NCBI RefSeq assembly: GCF_000473995.1
Contig: NC_022571.1
Coordinates: 4,681,416-4,745,415 of the forward strand
Length of the DNA: 64,000 bases
DNA from: Clostridium saccharobutylicum DSM 13864
GTDB taxonomy: Bacteria; Bacillota; Clostridia; Clostridiales; Clostridiaceae
Reading direction: 5' to 3'
Shown: positions 45,377 to 53,592 of the stretch, piece by piece
How positions within the stretch are numbered: the stretch's first letter is position 1
Layout: every line of letters begins with the position of its first letter
Position numbers and translations under genes: made by a program
Notes under the pieces: model-generated
What the model saw: only the letters and a program-made list of their open reading frames with translations
Told to the model about the DNA's origin: nothing
Database searches by the model: none

Positions 45377-45440
45377 AATATGATTGTTGTATTGAACAAA
45401 ATGAATAAAAACCCATTTTGTTCAATACAACAATCATATT
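45377..45440 (-). promoter_or_regulatory. 27-bp perfect hairpin abutting the wzy ribosome binding site
   Basis: Positions 45377-45403 and 45414-45440 are exact reverse complements around a 10-base loop. The RBS AAGGAG of wzy (45376-45371) follows with no gap. No U-tract follows the stem, so it is not a simple terminator. It may protect the transcript end, mark an RNA cleavage site, or control wzy translation. Confidence 0.65.
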
Positions 45441-45601
45441 TTCATTTTTAATTCTTTCTAAATTACTACAATATAAAATTTATTACGCTCATCTATGCCG
45501 TATTGTAATATTTTACACATTTTTTAAAATAACTTAAATATTAATTATTCAAACTTTATCCAAATGATAAAGATTGAACAATTTTCTTTCTGTACTTTCT
45601 A

Positions 45602-46702
45602 CTAATTAATTAGATGATGAATTTTTTCACAAATTATAGGCCAATAGAATTCTTCATAATTATATTCTTGAATTTTATAACAATTTTCTCTTAACTTTTG
45701 CTCTTGATTGCAATCCTTAGTTAAACATATTGATAACTCATTTACATCATCTATAGTAAATACATCACCATATTTTTCATTATTAGTTATGTCATATGCA
45801 GCATCAAAATCAGATGATATAATATAGCATCCATGCTTTATTGCTTCTAAAAAAACCAACGGAAACCCTTCATACCTAGAAGTTAAACAAAATATTTTTG
45901 CTTTTCTATATTCTTCTTCCAATTTTTTTCTATTGTATATTGCACCAGTAAACTCTATTTTTTCTTTTAAATTAGGATTTTTCGTGATAAACTTATTCAT
46001 GTAATCTTTAAATGATTCCTCTATAGGTCCTACAATCCTTAATCTCCAATTATTTAACCCACTTGAAGCCAATCTAAAACCTTCTAATAATATTTCCGTT
46101 GCTTTTTGATAAGATCCTATTCTACCTACTGTTAGTATAATATTATCTTTATTAGTATACTGCACTATTTCTTTTTTGCCATAATCATAAAAACCATTAG
46201 GTATATGTTCTACGTTTATTTTCCATTCTTCTCTTAAAAATTTATATATATTAAGTGTTTCTACACTTGTTAATTTACATTTTCTTAAAGTTATATTCTT
46301 TATTTTTGATTTTAATGTATTCATAGATGGATTTATCGCTTTTTTTATTTTATAATCAGCATCAAACTTAAGATATACTTTTCCATTTTTATTTAGAATC
46401 TTATATAAATTTATCCATACGATTTCTCTTTTACCTAAATGAAATAAATGTAATACATCAATTTTCTTTGCATTACCCAATAGATATATTGCTCCATCTA
46501 TAATAGATTTACCAGTATATTTTTTTATAAAGTTAATTTTTAATCCTTTAACCTCATCCCTTAAATAATCATACTTTCCATTTTTATAGCATACTATTGT
46601 TGAATCATATCCAAATTTTTTATACATAATAAATGGTATCATCCCAACATCTTTCGTTAGATGTATATTTTTCGTTTCTGGAAACATAGTTACAAATCGC
46701 AT
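45602..46702 (-). CDS. GT4 family glycosyltransferase
   Basis: The 366-residue GT-B enzyme has an N-terminal domain ending near HIPNGFYD (about 170) and a donor domain with VGRIGSYQKATEIL, RIVGP, TSRYEGFPLVFLEA (E-x7-E) and the final FYWPIICEKI. It should transfer a nucleotide-activated sugar onto the lipid-linked repeat unit. The RBS AAAGGAAG is good. A 240-base gap with a hairpin separates it from wzy downstream. Confidence 0.88.
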   Translation of the reverse strand: MRFVTMFPETKNIHLTKDVGMIPFIMYKKFGYDSTIVCYKNGKYDYLRDEVKGLKINFIKKYTGKSIIDGAIYLLGNAKKIDVLHLFHLGKREIVWINLYKILNKNGKVYLKFDADYKIKKAINPSMNTLKSKIKNITLRKCKLTSVETLNIYKFLREEWKINVEHIPNGFYDYGKKEIVQYTNKDNIILTVGRIGSYQKATEILLEGFRLASSGLNNWRLRIVGPIEESFKDYMNKFITKNPNLKEKIEFTGAIYNRKKLEEEYRKAKIFCLTSRYEGFPLVFLEAIKHGCYIISSDFDAAYDITNNEKYGDVFTIDDVNELSICLTKDCNQEQKLRENCYKIQEYNYEEFYWPIICEKIHHLIN

Positions 46703-46792
46703 ATTTATACTTCCTTTATCCTTAATTTATTTAGTTTTTCAAATAAACATTTTAATAAAACATGTAAAGAATATAGATATATTTCTATTCCA

Positions 46793-47674
46793 TTAAATTA
46801 TTAACTTTCCTTTTTTCTTCCTAAAAAAATCCTTATATGCACATAATATAGGTTTTTTATCCTGGTTCTTTATAATTGCTTTAGTAAAAATAAATATGAA
46901 GGAATAAATAAAAGATAATATTTTATTTATTCCTTTTATATTATCTTTTATAAAATAAAGCCTATTTCTTGTAATATAATATAAAAAATTAAAAGATTCC
47001 TTAACTGTACTAACAGATTCTTTATGATAAATAACTGATTTTGGACAATATAAAATTTTATATCCATTATTCAACACCTTAGCACAATAATCGGTATCTT
47101 CAAAATAGAGAAAATACTCTTCCATTAGCATACCAACTTTATTTAATACTTCCTTACTAATTAGCATACAACATCCGCTTGCAAAAGTTACATATTTCTC
47201 TTCATCATATTGACCATTATCTTTTTCAAATCCATTTACATCTGTGCATCCCTTTAATGCATTTATCCTTCCACCTGCATACCAAAGCATACTTTTATCG
47301 TAATAAAATAATATTTTCCCTATATTTATTCCTATCTCAGGGCTAGTTTTATTTATCAACTCATCAAGAAAATTAGGTTCAACTGTTGTATCATTATTTA
47401 ATAAAAGAACATAGTCTGCATTATTTTTTATTGCATAATTAATTCCTAAATTATTTCCTCCTGCAAATCCTGTATTAATTTTATTTTCAATTAAAATAAA
47501 ATTTTTTTTATATTCTTTTAACTTATTTACACTATTATCTTGTGAATCATTGTCCACAACTATAATTTTATAGTTTGAATATGTTATTTCATTTAAACTT
47601 TTTATACATTCGATTGTATGATCTACACCTTTATAATTCACTAAAATTATAAAAACCAATGGAGTATTATTCAT
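46793..47674 (-). CDS. GT2 family glycosyltransferase (rhamnosyltransferase-like)
   Basis: The 293-residue protein shows IILVNYKGVDHTIECIKS, VVDNDSQDNS, NTGFAGGNNLGI and LLLNNDTTVEP, the signature set of the WbbL/rhamnosyltransferase branch of GT2. SGCCMLISKEVL and YFLYFEDTDYC follow. The C-terminus has a hydrophobic segment (about 255-272). Because the cluster makes dTDP-rhamnose, it is a good candidate to transfer rhamnose (inference). It overlaps the upstream GT4 gene by 8 bases. Confidence 0.88.
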   Translation of the reverse strand: MNNTPLVFIILVNYKGVDHTIECIKSLNEITYSNYKIIVVDNDSQDNSVNKLKEYKKNFILIENKINTGFAGGNNLGINYAIKNNADYVLLLNNDTTVEPNFLDELINKTSPEIGINIGKILFYYDKSMLWYAGGRINALKGCTDVNGFEKDNGQYDEEKYVTFASGCCMLISKEVLNKVGMLMEEYFLYFEDTDYCAKVLNNGYKILYCPKSVIYHKESVSTVKESFNFLYYITRNRLYFIKDNIKGINKILSFIYSFIFIFTKAIIKNQDKKPILCAYKDFFRKKKGKLII

Positions 47675-48905
47675 TTTTTTTCAACTCCTTGTCATTTAAA
47701 ACTAATCTTTTGTAGTTAGTTATAACAGCCTCAATAGAATATTTTGAATCAAAAAGTTTTCTGCCACTTTTTTGAATACTTGAATATAATTCATTATCTG
47801 TTAATTTTACAATACTGTTTATAAACTCTTGTTCATTTTCTGCCAATAAAATATCTTTTTCATTCTCTACATCTATACCTTCAGCACCAATTTGTGTTGA
47901 TATTATTGGAATTCGTTTTCCTAATCCCTCTAATATCTTAACTCGCATTCCACTGCCTACGAATATAGGAACAATCATAATATCACATTTTTCTATGTAT
48001 TCATTAACATCATCAACGTAACCTGTTACAATAATTTTATTATTTTGCTTACATTTATTCATTAATGATTCACTAGGATCCTTTCCCACTATAAATAATT
48101 TATAATTAGAATTAGTCTGTTCCAATTTAGGTATAACTTTGTCAACAAACCATTCTATCCCTTGAGAATTAGGAAACCACGTTAAAGTACCTAAAAACAT
48201 TATATTAAGCGTTTTTTTATTATTGATTCTAGATCCTATTGTTTTCATAAAATCCGCTTGAATTGGAATAGGTATTACAGTAAACTTATTCTTATTAACA
48301 TCTACTCCATTCATTAAACACTTCTTGTCTTCTTCTGATAGAACAATTACTTTATCACATTTCTTCACAATTTTATCTTCAAAATTCTTTAATTTTTTAT
48401 ACTCAAGTCTAATAAAGCAGTTTTTTAAAATATTTTCTCCAGATTTAATCTTTCTCTTTAAAATTTGACTTTCACAATTATGTTCATCTAAATATATTGG
48501 ACAATTACACATTTTTAAAATATCCCAATATACACCTAATTGTAGATGATCAATATATACTAAATCATATTTATTTTTACTAATTTCCTTCTTTAATAAC
48601 TGGCTCATATTATTATCCTTAAATTTTAAAAGAACAAATGGTAATTTATTAAATAAACTTCTAAATGCTATAAATATCATTTTTTTAATATTCTTACTTG
48701 TTGTTAGTGGCTTCTCTATAATATGTACGTTATTAAATTTAGACTTCATATATTTTAACGAATCTAATTCTTTTCTACTTTCATAAAAAGAAAATATATC
48801 TACGTCATTTTCCTCTGATAACATCTCTAAAGTATTATAACTTTTAATTTTCCCCCCATTATCAAGAGGATATGGTAATAGATTTGTAATAAATAGTATT
48901 TTCAT
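47667..48905 (-). CDS. GT4 family glycosyltransferase
   Basis: The 412-residue protein starts MKILFITNLLPYPLDNGGK, a common start in GT4 enzymes acting on exopolysaccharide. The donor domain has IMFLGTLTWFPNSQG, KLFIVGKDPS, IVTGYVDDVNEYIEKCDIMI and VGSGMRVKILEGLG (in place of the usual EGFG...E motif), then IISTQIGAEGI. This C-terminal pattern is that of the PelF/Pst1-like group. It acts between the TagA-like enzyme and the GT2 in operon order. RBS GAGGT is close to the ATG. Confidence 0.87.
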   Translation of the reverse strand: MKILFITNLLPYPLDNGGKIKSYNTLEMLSEENDVDIFSFYESRKELDSLKYMKSKFNNVHIIEKPLTTSKNIKKMIFIAFRSLFNKLPFVLLKFKDNNMSQLLKKEISKNKYDLVYIDHLQLGVYWDILKMCNCPIYLDEHNCESQILKRKIKSGENILKNCFIRLEYKKLKNFEDKIVKKCDKVIVLSEEDKKCLMNGVDVNKNKFTVIPIPIQADFMKTIGSRINNKKTLNIMFLGTLTWFPNSQGIEWFVDKVIPKLEQTNSNYKLFIVGKDPSESLMNKCKQNNKIIVTGYVDDVNEYIEKCDIMIVPIFVGSGMRVKILEGLGKRIPIISTQIGAEGIDVENEKDILLAENEQEFINSIVKLTDNELYSSIQKSGRKLFDSKYSIEAVITNYKRLVLNDKELKKNE

Positions 48906-48949
48906 TATTTTACCTCATTTAATATTTTTTAAAATTAAGTAAAAATATT

Positions 48950-49687
48950 TTACTTATACTTCAACGCTATTTTAAAAATTTTAAGATCATCTACTAAATA
49001 CCTCTTAAACATTCTTTTGGGCTCTTTACATAGTCTATAAAACCATTCAAGACCACATTTTTGCATAAATATAGGTGCTCTTTGTATATTTCCCGCTTCA
49101 AAATCTATACTAGCCCCTATTGCTAATGAAACTGGTATATTTAATCTATCTCTAAATTTATGTATAAATTTTTCTTGTTTAGGAGCACCTAATCCTACTG
49201 CTAAGATATCTGGTTTCGATTTAGTTATAATATCTATAATTTTCTCTATCTCTTCTTGTTTATCTTCAAAGCCATAACTTGGTGAATATGTCCCAACTAT
49301 ATTAAGACCTTCAAATTTATTCTTTAGGTTTTCTGCTGCCTTTGCAGCTACTCCTTCCGCTGCACCTAATAAAAAAATCTTATAACCTTTTTCTGATGCT
49401 AATTTGCATACCTCTGGGAAAAAATCCGAACCTGAAATTTTCTCTTTTATTGGCATTGATTTAAAATTAGATATCCATATTAATGGCATTCCATCTGTTA
49501 GAATTAAATCTGCCTCCCTATAAACTTCTTTAAATTCTTCATCAACTTCTAATTTTACTATATGGTCAACATTAGGAGTAACTACATAGCTAGGTTTCCT
49601 TTTCGATACAAACTCATCTATCTTATTTATAGCTTCTAACATTGTTACATTATCTATTTCTGTATTTAAGAACTTAATCCTACTCAT
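48950..49687 (-). CDS. WecG/TagA/CpsF family glycosyltransferase
   Basis: The 245-residue protein covers the whole family: VVTPNVDHIVKLEVDEEF with the catalytic Asp, ADLILTDGMPL, RISGSDFF-like KISGSDFFPEVC, IFLLGAAEGVAAKAA, VGLGAPKQEKFI and a basic C-terminus with EWFYRLCKEPKRMFKRY, which binds the membrane. Members add N-acetylmannosamine(-uronate) or a related sugar to the first lipid-linked sugar. ATG 49687 is taken as start although its RBS is weak; an in-frame TTG at 49702 would add five residues. Confidence 0.9.
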   Translation of the reverse strand: MSRIKFLNTEIDNVTMLEAINKIDEFVSKRKPSYVVTPNVDHIVKLEVDEEFKEVYREADLILTDGMPLIWISNFKSMPIKEKISGSDFFPEVCKLASEKGYKIFLLGAAEGVAAKAAENLKNKFEGLNIVGTYSPSYGFEDKQEEIEKIIDIITKSKPDILAVGLGAPKQEKFIHKFRDRLNIPVSLAIGASIDFEAGNIQRAPIFMQKCGLEWFYRLCKEPKRMFKRYLVDDLKIFKIALKYK

Positions 49688-49717
49688 TTTTAGTTTCAAC
49701 ACTTTCTATTATAAATT

Positions 49718-50764
49718 TTAAACAATATTTTTATAATCTCTAAGATTATCCATATAATCTTTATTAACAATATAAATGCTATCCTCAGTCTCTAGCGTCA
49801 TAACATCATCTATTCCTATCATAACTATTCTCTTTCCTTTATTAATAGCTATATTACTATTAGATTCAATTACTCGTGCATTTCCATCAAGAATGTTATT
49901 GTTAATATCTTTTTCCTTATATCTTTCAACAGATTTCCAAGTACCTATATCATCCCATCCAATTTCACTCGGCACAACATAAATATTTTTTGATTTTTCT
50001 AAGACTGCATAATCTATTGATATGGATTCTGTTTTATTATATTTTTCATCTATTAACTTTTGCAAATTTTCTTCTTTTATGCTTTCTATTTCATGAATAG
50101 CCTCATATGTTAGTGGTGAATATTTTTTTATTTCATCTATGATAGTTGAAGTCTTCCATAAAAACATTCCACCGTTCCAAAGATAAGATCCATTTTCTAA
50201 ATATTCCTTGGCTTTTTCTTCATTTGGCTTTTCAACAAATTTATCTACTTTAAACGTATTAAAAGCATCATTTTTACTAGTTTCATTATTATATTTTATG
50301 TACCCATAACCTGTTTCTGGTCTATCTGGCTTCATTCCTAGTGTTATTATTGCTTGTTCATTATTTTCTAGGAAATCTTCTGATTCTTCTATTATATTTC
50401 TAAATTTCTCTTCATCTTTTATTAAATGATCTGAAGGTAGTACAATCATAGTTGAATCTTTAAAATATCTATCTATGACTAAAGCTGATAATGCTATACA
50501 TGGAGTGGTATTTCTTCCTTCTGGTTCAATTATTATGTTTCTCTCTGGTAATTCTGGCAATTGTTCTTTTACTAAATCAACATACATTGCACCAGTACAA
50601 ACAAATATTCTTTCCATTGGTATAATAGGTTTTATTCTATTAACTGTCATTTGTATCATAGTATCGTCACCTATTAAATTTAAAAACTGTTTAGGTTTTT
50701 CTTCTGTAGATAAAGGCCAAAATCTCGTCCCCTTACCTCCAGCCATAATTAAAGCACATAACAT
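49718..50764 (-). CDS. manC: Mannose-1-phosphate guanylyltransferase
   Basis: The 348-residue protein begins ALIMAGGKGTRFWPLS and KPKQFLNL, with IVLPSDHLI, GYGYIKYN and FVEKP, the GDP-mannose pyrophosphorylase pattern. It makes GDP-mannose from mannose-1-P and GTP. It lacks the fused isomerase domain of the long ManC/AlgA type. The start is ATG 50764 with AAGGAGAG upstream; a longer frame from 50794 would run through the RBS. No phosphomannomutase gene is near, so the hexomutase at 35204 or a distant enzyme may supply mannose-1-P. Confidence 0.9.
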   Translation of the reverse strand: MLCALIMAGGKGTRFWPLSTEEKPKQFLNLIGDDTMIQMTVNRIKPIIPMERIFVCTGAMYVDLVKEQLPELPERNIIIEPEGRNTTPCIALSALVIDRYFKDSTMIVLPSDHLIKDEEKFRNIIEESEDFLENNEQAIITLGMKPDRPETGYGYIKYNNETSKNDAFNTFKVDKFVEKPNEEKAKEYLENGSYLWNGGMFLWKTSTIIDEIKKYSPLTYEAIHEIESIKEENLQKLIDEKYNKTESISIDYAVLEKSKNIYVVPSEIGWDDIGTWKSVERYKEKDINNNILDGNARVIESNSNIAINKGKRIVMIGIDDVMTLETEDSIYIVNKDYMDNLRDYKNIV

Positions 50765-50834
50765 AATTTTCTCTCTCCTTAATTTTTGAATCACATATTA
50801 ATTTTAATGTTAATAATAATATTCTATTTAATTA

Positions 50835-51497
50835 TCAACTTGCATGCTCATCTCCAAATAACACACCAAATGTTTTCAAAATTAATTTTATATCGACTAG
50901 AGTGCTTCTTTCACTTACATACTTAGCATCAAGCTTCATCCAATCTTCAAATTCAATATCATTTCTTCCAGATACTTGCCAATAACAAGTAAGGCCAGGT
51001 TTTACAGAAAATCTAGTCATCATCCAATCTTCAAATTGTTCAACTTCTTTAGGAAGAGATGGTCTTGGTCCAACTAAACTCATCTCTCCCTTGAGTACAT
51101 TTACTAATTGTGGAAGTTCATCTAAGCTTGTCCTTCTTATAAACTTCCCAACTTTAGTTACTCTAGGGTCTTCTTTCATTTTAAACATTGGACCGTTCAT
51201 TTCATTTTGATCATGTAATTTAGATTTCAATTCCTCTGCATTAGCAACCATCGATCTAAATTTATACATTTTAAATCTTTTACCATTAAGACCTACTCTT
51301 TCTTGTGCGAAAACGAGCGGCCCCTTCGACTCTATTTTTACAATTATTCCAATTACTAGCAATATTGGACTTAAAATTACCAATCCCATTGCGGACCCCA
51401 AAATATCCATTACCCTCTTTATAAAGCAATATAATTTACGTGATTCTATTTGTTCTTTAAACAATGTCTCTTCCATCTCAGCGTTCAACTGTTGCAC
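50835..51497 (-). CDS. Short undecaprenyl-phosphate sugar-phosphate transferase (PglC/EpsL-like)
   Basis: The 220-residue monotopic enzyme has an N-terminal re-entrant helix KRVMDILGSAMGLVILSP (about 28-45), then FAQERVGLNGKRFKMYKFRSM, RRTSLDELPQLVNVLKGEM and SLVGPRPS, and ends in KPGLTCYWQVSGR. It lacks the membrane and nucleotide-binding parts of the long form at 14459. It would start repeat-unit synthesis for cluster 2. The start is GTG 51497, 7 bases after AGGGGGGG; the longer TTG frame (51527) would translate the RBS. Confidence 0.92.
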   Translation of the reverse strand: MQQLNAEMEETLFKEQIESRKLYCFIKRVMDILGSAMGLVILSPILLVIGIIVKIESKGPLVFAQERVGLNGKRFKMYKFRSMVANAEELKSKLHDQNEMNGPMFKMKEDPRVTKVGKFIRRTSLDELPQLVNVLKGEMSLVGPRPSLPKEVEQFEDWMMTRFSVKPGLTCYWQVSGRNDIEFEDWMKLDAKYVSERSTLVDIKLILKTFGVLFGDEHAS

Positions 51498-51693
51498 TAT
51501 ATTCCCCCCCCTAATTTCATTAAACAATATCCAATATTACTATAATAACATAAGTATATTTTATATAAAAGTACATAATTATGTTAATTTGATGTTTGTC
51601 CTTTTTTGGTATTTTTTATGGAGATTATTTTAAATAATCATATAATGATTTGTATTAAAATTTAGAATTTATCCGAAATGAATTTATGATTGT

Positions 51694-51722
51694 ATTATAT
51701 CACAAGCTAACTGCTATGTTAA
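51694..51722 (-). promoter_or_regulatory. Sigma-A promoter of polysaccharide cluster 2
   Basis: On the minus strand TTAACA (51722-51717) is separated by exactly 17 bases from TATAAT (51699-51694). Transcription should start near 51687, leaving an untranslated leader of about 190 bases that could hold regulation. Confidence 0.7.
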
Positions 51723-51881
51723 TATCAGAAATAATAAAATATTACTTATTATCTTACACTTCATCAATATACTTTCTAATTTTCCATAGTATACATAACA
51801 TATTTTTCACAATATTCTTTGCATAATTTTACTTATAATGATAAATTAAATATATATATGTTATATATAGAAAATAAATTA

Positions 51882-51940
51882 AGACGCATTAAAGAAAATA
51901 ATAGGTTCAAAATGTCATGATTATTTTTTTGAATGTGCCT
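51882..51940. repeat. Short inverted-repeat element G3 in the leader of the wall-binding gene
   Basis: AGACGCATTAAAGAAAATAA and TTATTTTTTTGAATGTGCCT are approximate inverted ends around GGTTCAAAATGTCATGA, a core also present in G2 (57514 region). The right end stops 4 bases before AAAGGAG, the RBS of the gene at 51959. Confidence 0.5.
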
Positions 51941-51958
51941 AATAAAGGAGTATTTGAA

Positions 51959-53008
51959 ATGATAAAATCAAAGCTAAAAAGTCTGATAGCATTATCAGCA
52001 ATATCATTACTGACAATGGCAACTGTTCTTCCAACATCAGCTTCTGCTGCTTGGAAACAAGACTCTAATGGTTGGTGGAATACTGAAGGCGATTCATATT
52101 CTACAGGTTGGAGGTCTATTAATGGTGCTTGGTATTATTTTAATACAGATGGATATATGAAAACTGGTTGGTTAAACGACAATGGTACTTGGTATTATCT
52201 AAATGATTCCGGTTCTATGAATAACGGATGGGTAAACAGCAATGGCTCTTGGTATTACTTAGATCCTTCTTCAGGTGCTATGAAAACAGGATGGGCAAAC
52301 AATAATGGAACTTGGTATTACCTAGACCCTTCTTCAGGTGCTATGAAAACAGGATTAGTTCAAGTAGATAATAAAACATATTACTTAAATAACTCTGGTG
52401 CTATGCAAACTGGAAACATTACAATTAATGGTCAAAGTTATACTTTTGCTACAAGTGGCGAAAAATTAACTACAACTGCTTCAAGCACAAATAGTACAAG
52501 CAGTACTGCAACTGACACAACAACAACTTCTTCTGATTCTTCATCAAATTCTGGCAGTTCAAGATCAAGTTCTGGTGGATCAAGTGGTGGATCTAGCTCT
52601 AGCAGTTCAAGTAACTCAAGCAGTTCTAATTCATCATATAGTAATGTATTTGGTACATGGAAAGTTGCAAAGCGACTTGATTCAAATGCTACTTCACAAT
52701 TAAGTGCCTTAAAAATAAGTCTTGCAATTGGAGAAAATGTTACGATTTCTAGCAGTAAAATACACACAAGTATTGGTAATGTTAATAATCCAAAATTCTC
52801 ATCTAAGACATTAACTGCTTCAGCTTTTGCAGCTTCTTATCCTGATACATTTGCAAGTTTAGGTATAGATGCTGATAAAATTCAATGCGTTACTGTTTCT
52901 GGATCATTTGATGGAAGTAACGGCAGTGGATCTTTATTAGTTATAGATAACAATACATTATACGTATACGCAAAAGGAACTCTTTTCGAACTTGATAGAG
53001 TTTCATAG
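51959..53008 (+). CDS. Secreted cell-wall-binding repeat protein
   Basis: The 349-residue protein has a signal peptide (SLIALSAISLLTMATVLPTSASAAW), then a first repeat WKQDSNGWWNTEGDSYSTGW shared almost word for word with the protein at 21040. About seven repeats (to about 180) have the form GW-NDNGTWYYLNDSGS. A long Ser/Thr/Gly linker (about 182-240) precedes a C-terminal domain of about 110 residues (from NVFGTWKVAKRLDSN) with a SLAIGENVTISSSKIHTSIG segment. This tail has no counterpart among the other repeat proteins here. The start is ATG 51959, 8 bases after GGAG; an upstream in-frame ATG (51917) lies in element G3. Confidence 0.86.
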   Translation: MIKSKLKSLIALSAISLLTMATVLPTSASAAWKQDSNGWWNTEGDSYSTGWRSINGAWYYFNTDGYMKTGWLNDNGTWYYLNDSGSMNNGWVNSNGSWYYLDPSSGAMKTGWANNNGTWYYLDPSSGAMKTGLVQVDNKTYYLNNSGAMQTGNITINGQSYTFATSGEKLTTTASSTNSTSSTATDTTTTSSDSSSNSGSSRSSSGGSSGGSSSSSSSNSSSSNSSYSNVFGTWKVAKRLDSNATSQLSALKISLAIGENVTISSSKIHTSIGNVNNPKFSSKTLTASAFAASYPDTFASLGIDADKIQCVTVSGSFDGSNGSGSLLVIDNNTLYVYAKGTLFELDRVS

Positions 53009-53050
53009 AATTTAAAACTACTAAATAAACATTTATTATATAAAATAAAG

Positions 53051-53173
53051 AGCCTCTTAATGGTAAGTTAAATATATTTAAGTTTGTCATAAATATAGCG
53101 CTAAAGTTTAAAACTTTCAGTACTGTTTTAGGACAAGCAACAAATAAATAACTTTCCACTAAGAGGCTTTTTC
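53051..53173 (+). terminator. Branched terminator-like hairpin after the wall-binding gene
   Basis: AGCCTCTTAATGGTAAGTTA (53051-53070) pairs with 53149-53168 with two mismatches and is followed by TTTTTCT. The 78-base interior has its own stems (AAAGTTT with AAACTTT; TTGTC with GACAA). This is unusually elaborate for a terminator. Confidence 0.6.
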
Positions 53174-53381
53174 TAATTTATAAATGATAAAAATAGCTAA
53201 AGAAATTTACAAACTTATTCAAAATCTCTTATAGTTAGGCATATTCAAATAAATATTTGTAGATTTTGCCTATTCAGCTTACTAAAAATTATAGCTAAAA
53301 ATAAAAATTAGAAATAGAAACAAAAATGTATTCCTAATTTCGGTGATTTGTCACGTAATTCTAAATTCATCTCCAAACAAA

Positions 53382-53572
53382 GAAAGAAGCTGTATTCTTT
53401 TTCGGAGTGTTGCATTTATAATTGAGCTGTAATCATTTCTTCAGTAGAAATTGTTGCATTCTTGCTTGTCCTTAACTTGTTTAAGGAACATGCAGGAATA
53501 ATGACAACTTCTACTGTTAGAAATCCACAGCCTAATTATATAGCAACCGAGAAAAAGAATACAGCTTCTTTC
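53382..53572. ncRNA. 191-nt structured element, copy B
   Basis: It is the best-preserved copy: P1 has 21 uninterrupted pairs (GAAAGAAGCTGTATTCTTTT with its complement at the other end), and P2, P3 and P4 all form. It differs from copy A at many paired positions in both arms at once, for example TTGC/GCAG here against TTAC/GTAG in P4. Its right end is 20 bases from the stop of the CpsB gene. Confidence 0.6.
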
Positions 53573-53592
53573 GGTTAGTCAAGATAAAACCC

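Larger units (their letters stand above)
51498..51958. other. Divergent regulatory region
   Basis: It contains the cluster 2 promoter (51694-51722), a leader of about 190 bases before the GTG at 51497, and element G3 (51882-51940), which reaches the RBS of the plus-strand wall-binding gene. No gene is present. Confidence 0.8.
53009..53592. other. Gene-free region between convergent genes
   Basis: It contains a branched hairpin (53051-53168), a TAGGCA...TGCCTA motif (53235-53271) that may be a G-family remnant, and structured element copy B (53382-53572). No gene is seen. Confidence 0.8.

Noticed and set aside
52941-53159. 72-codon minus-strand open frame
   Set aside because: It overlaps the end of the wall-binding gene and its branched terminator; no RBS.
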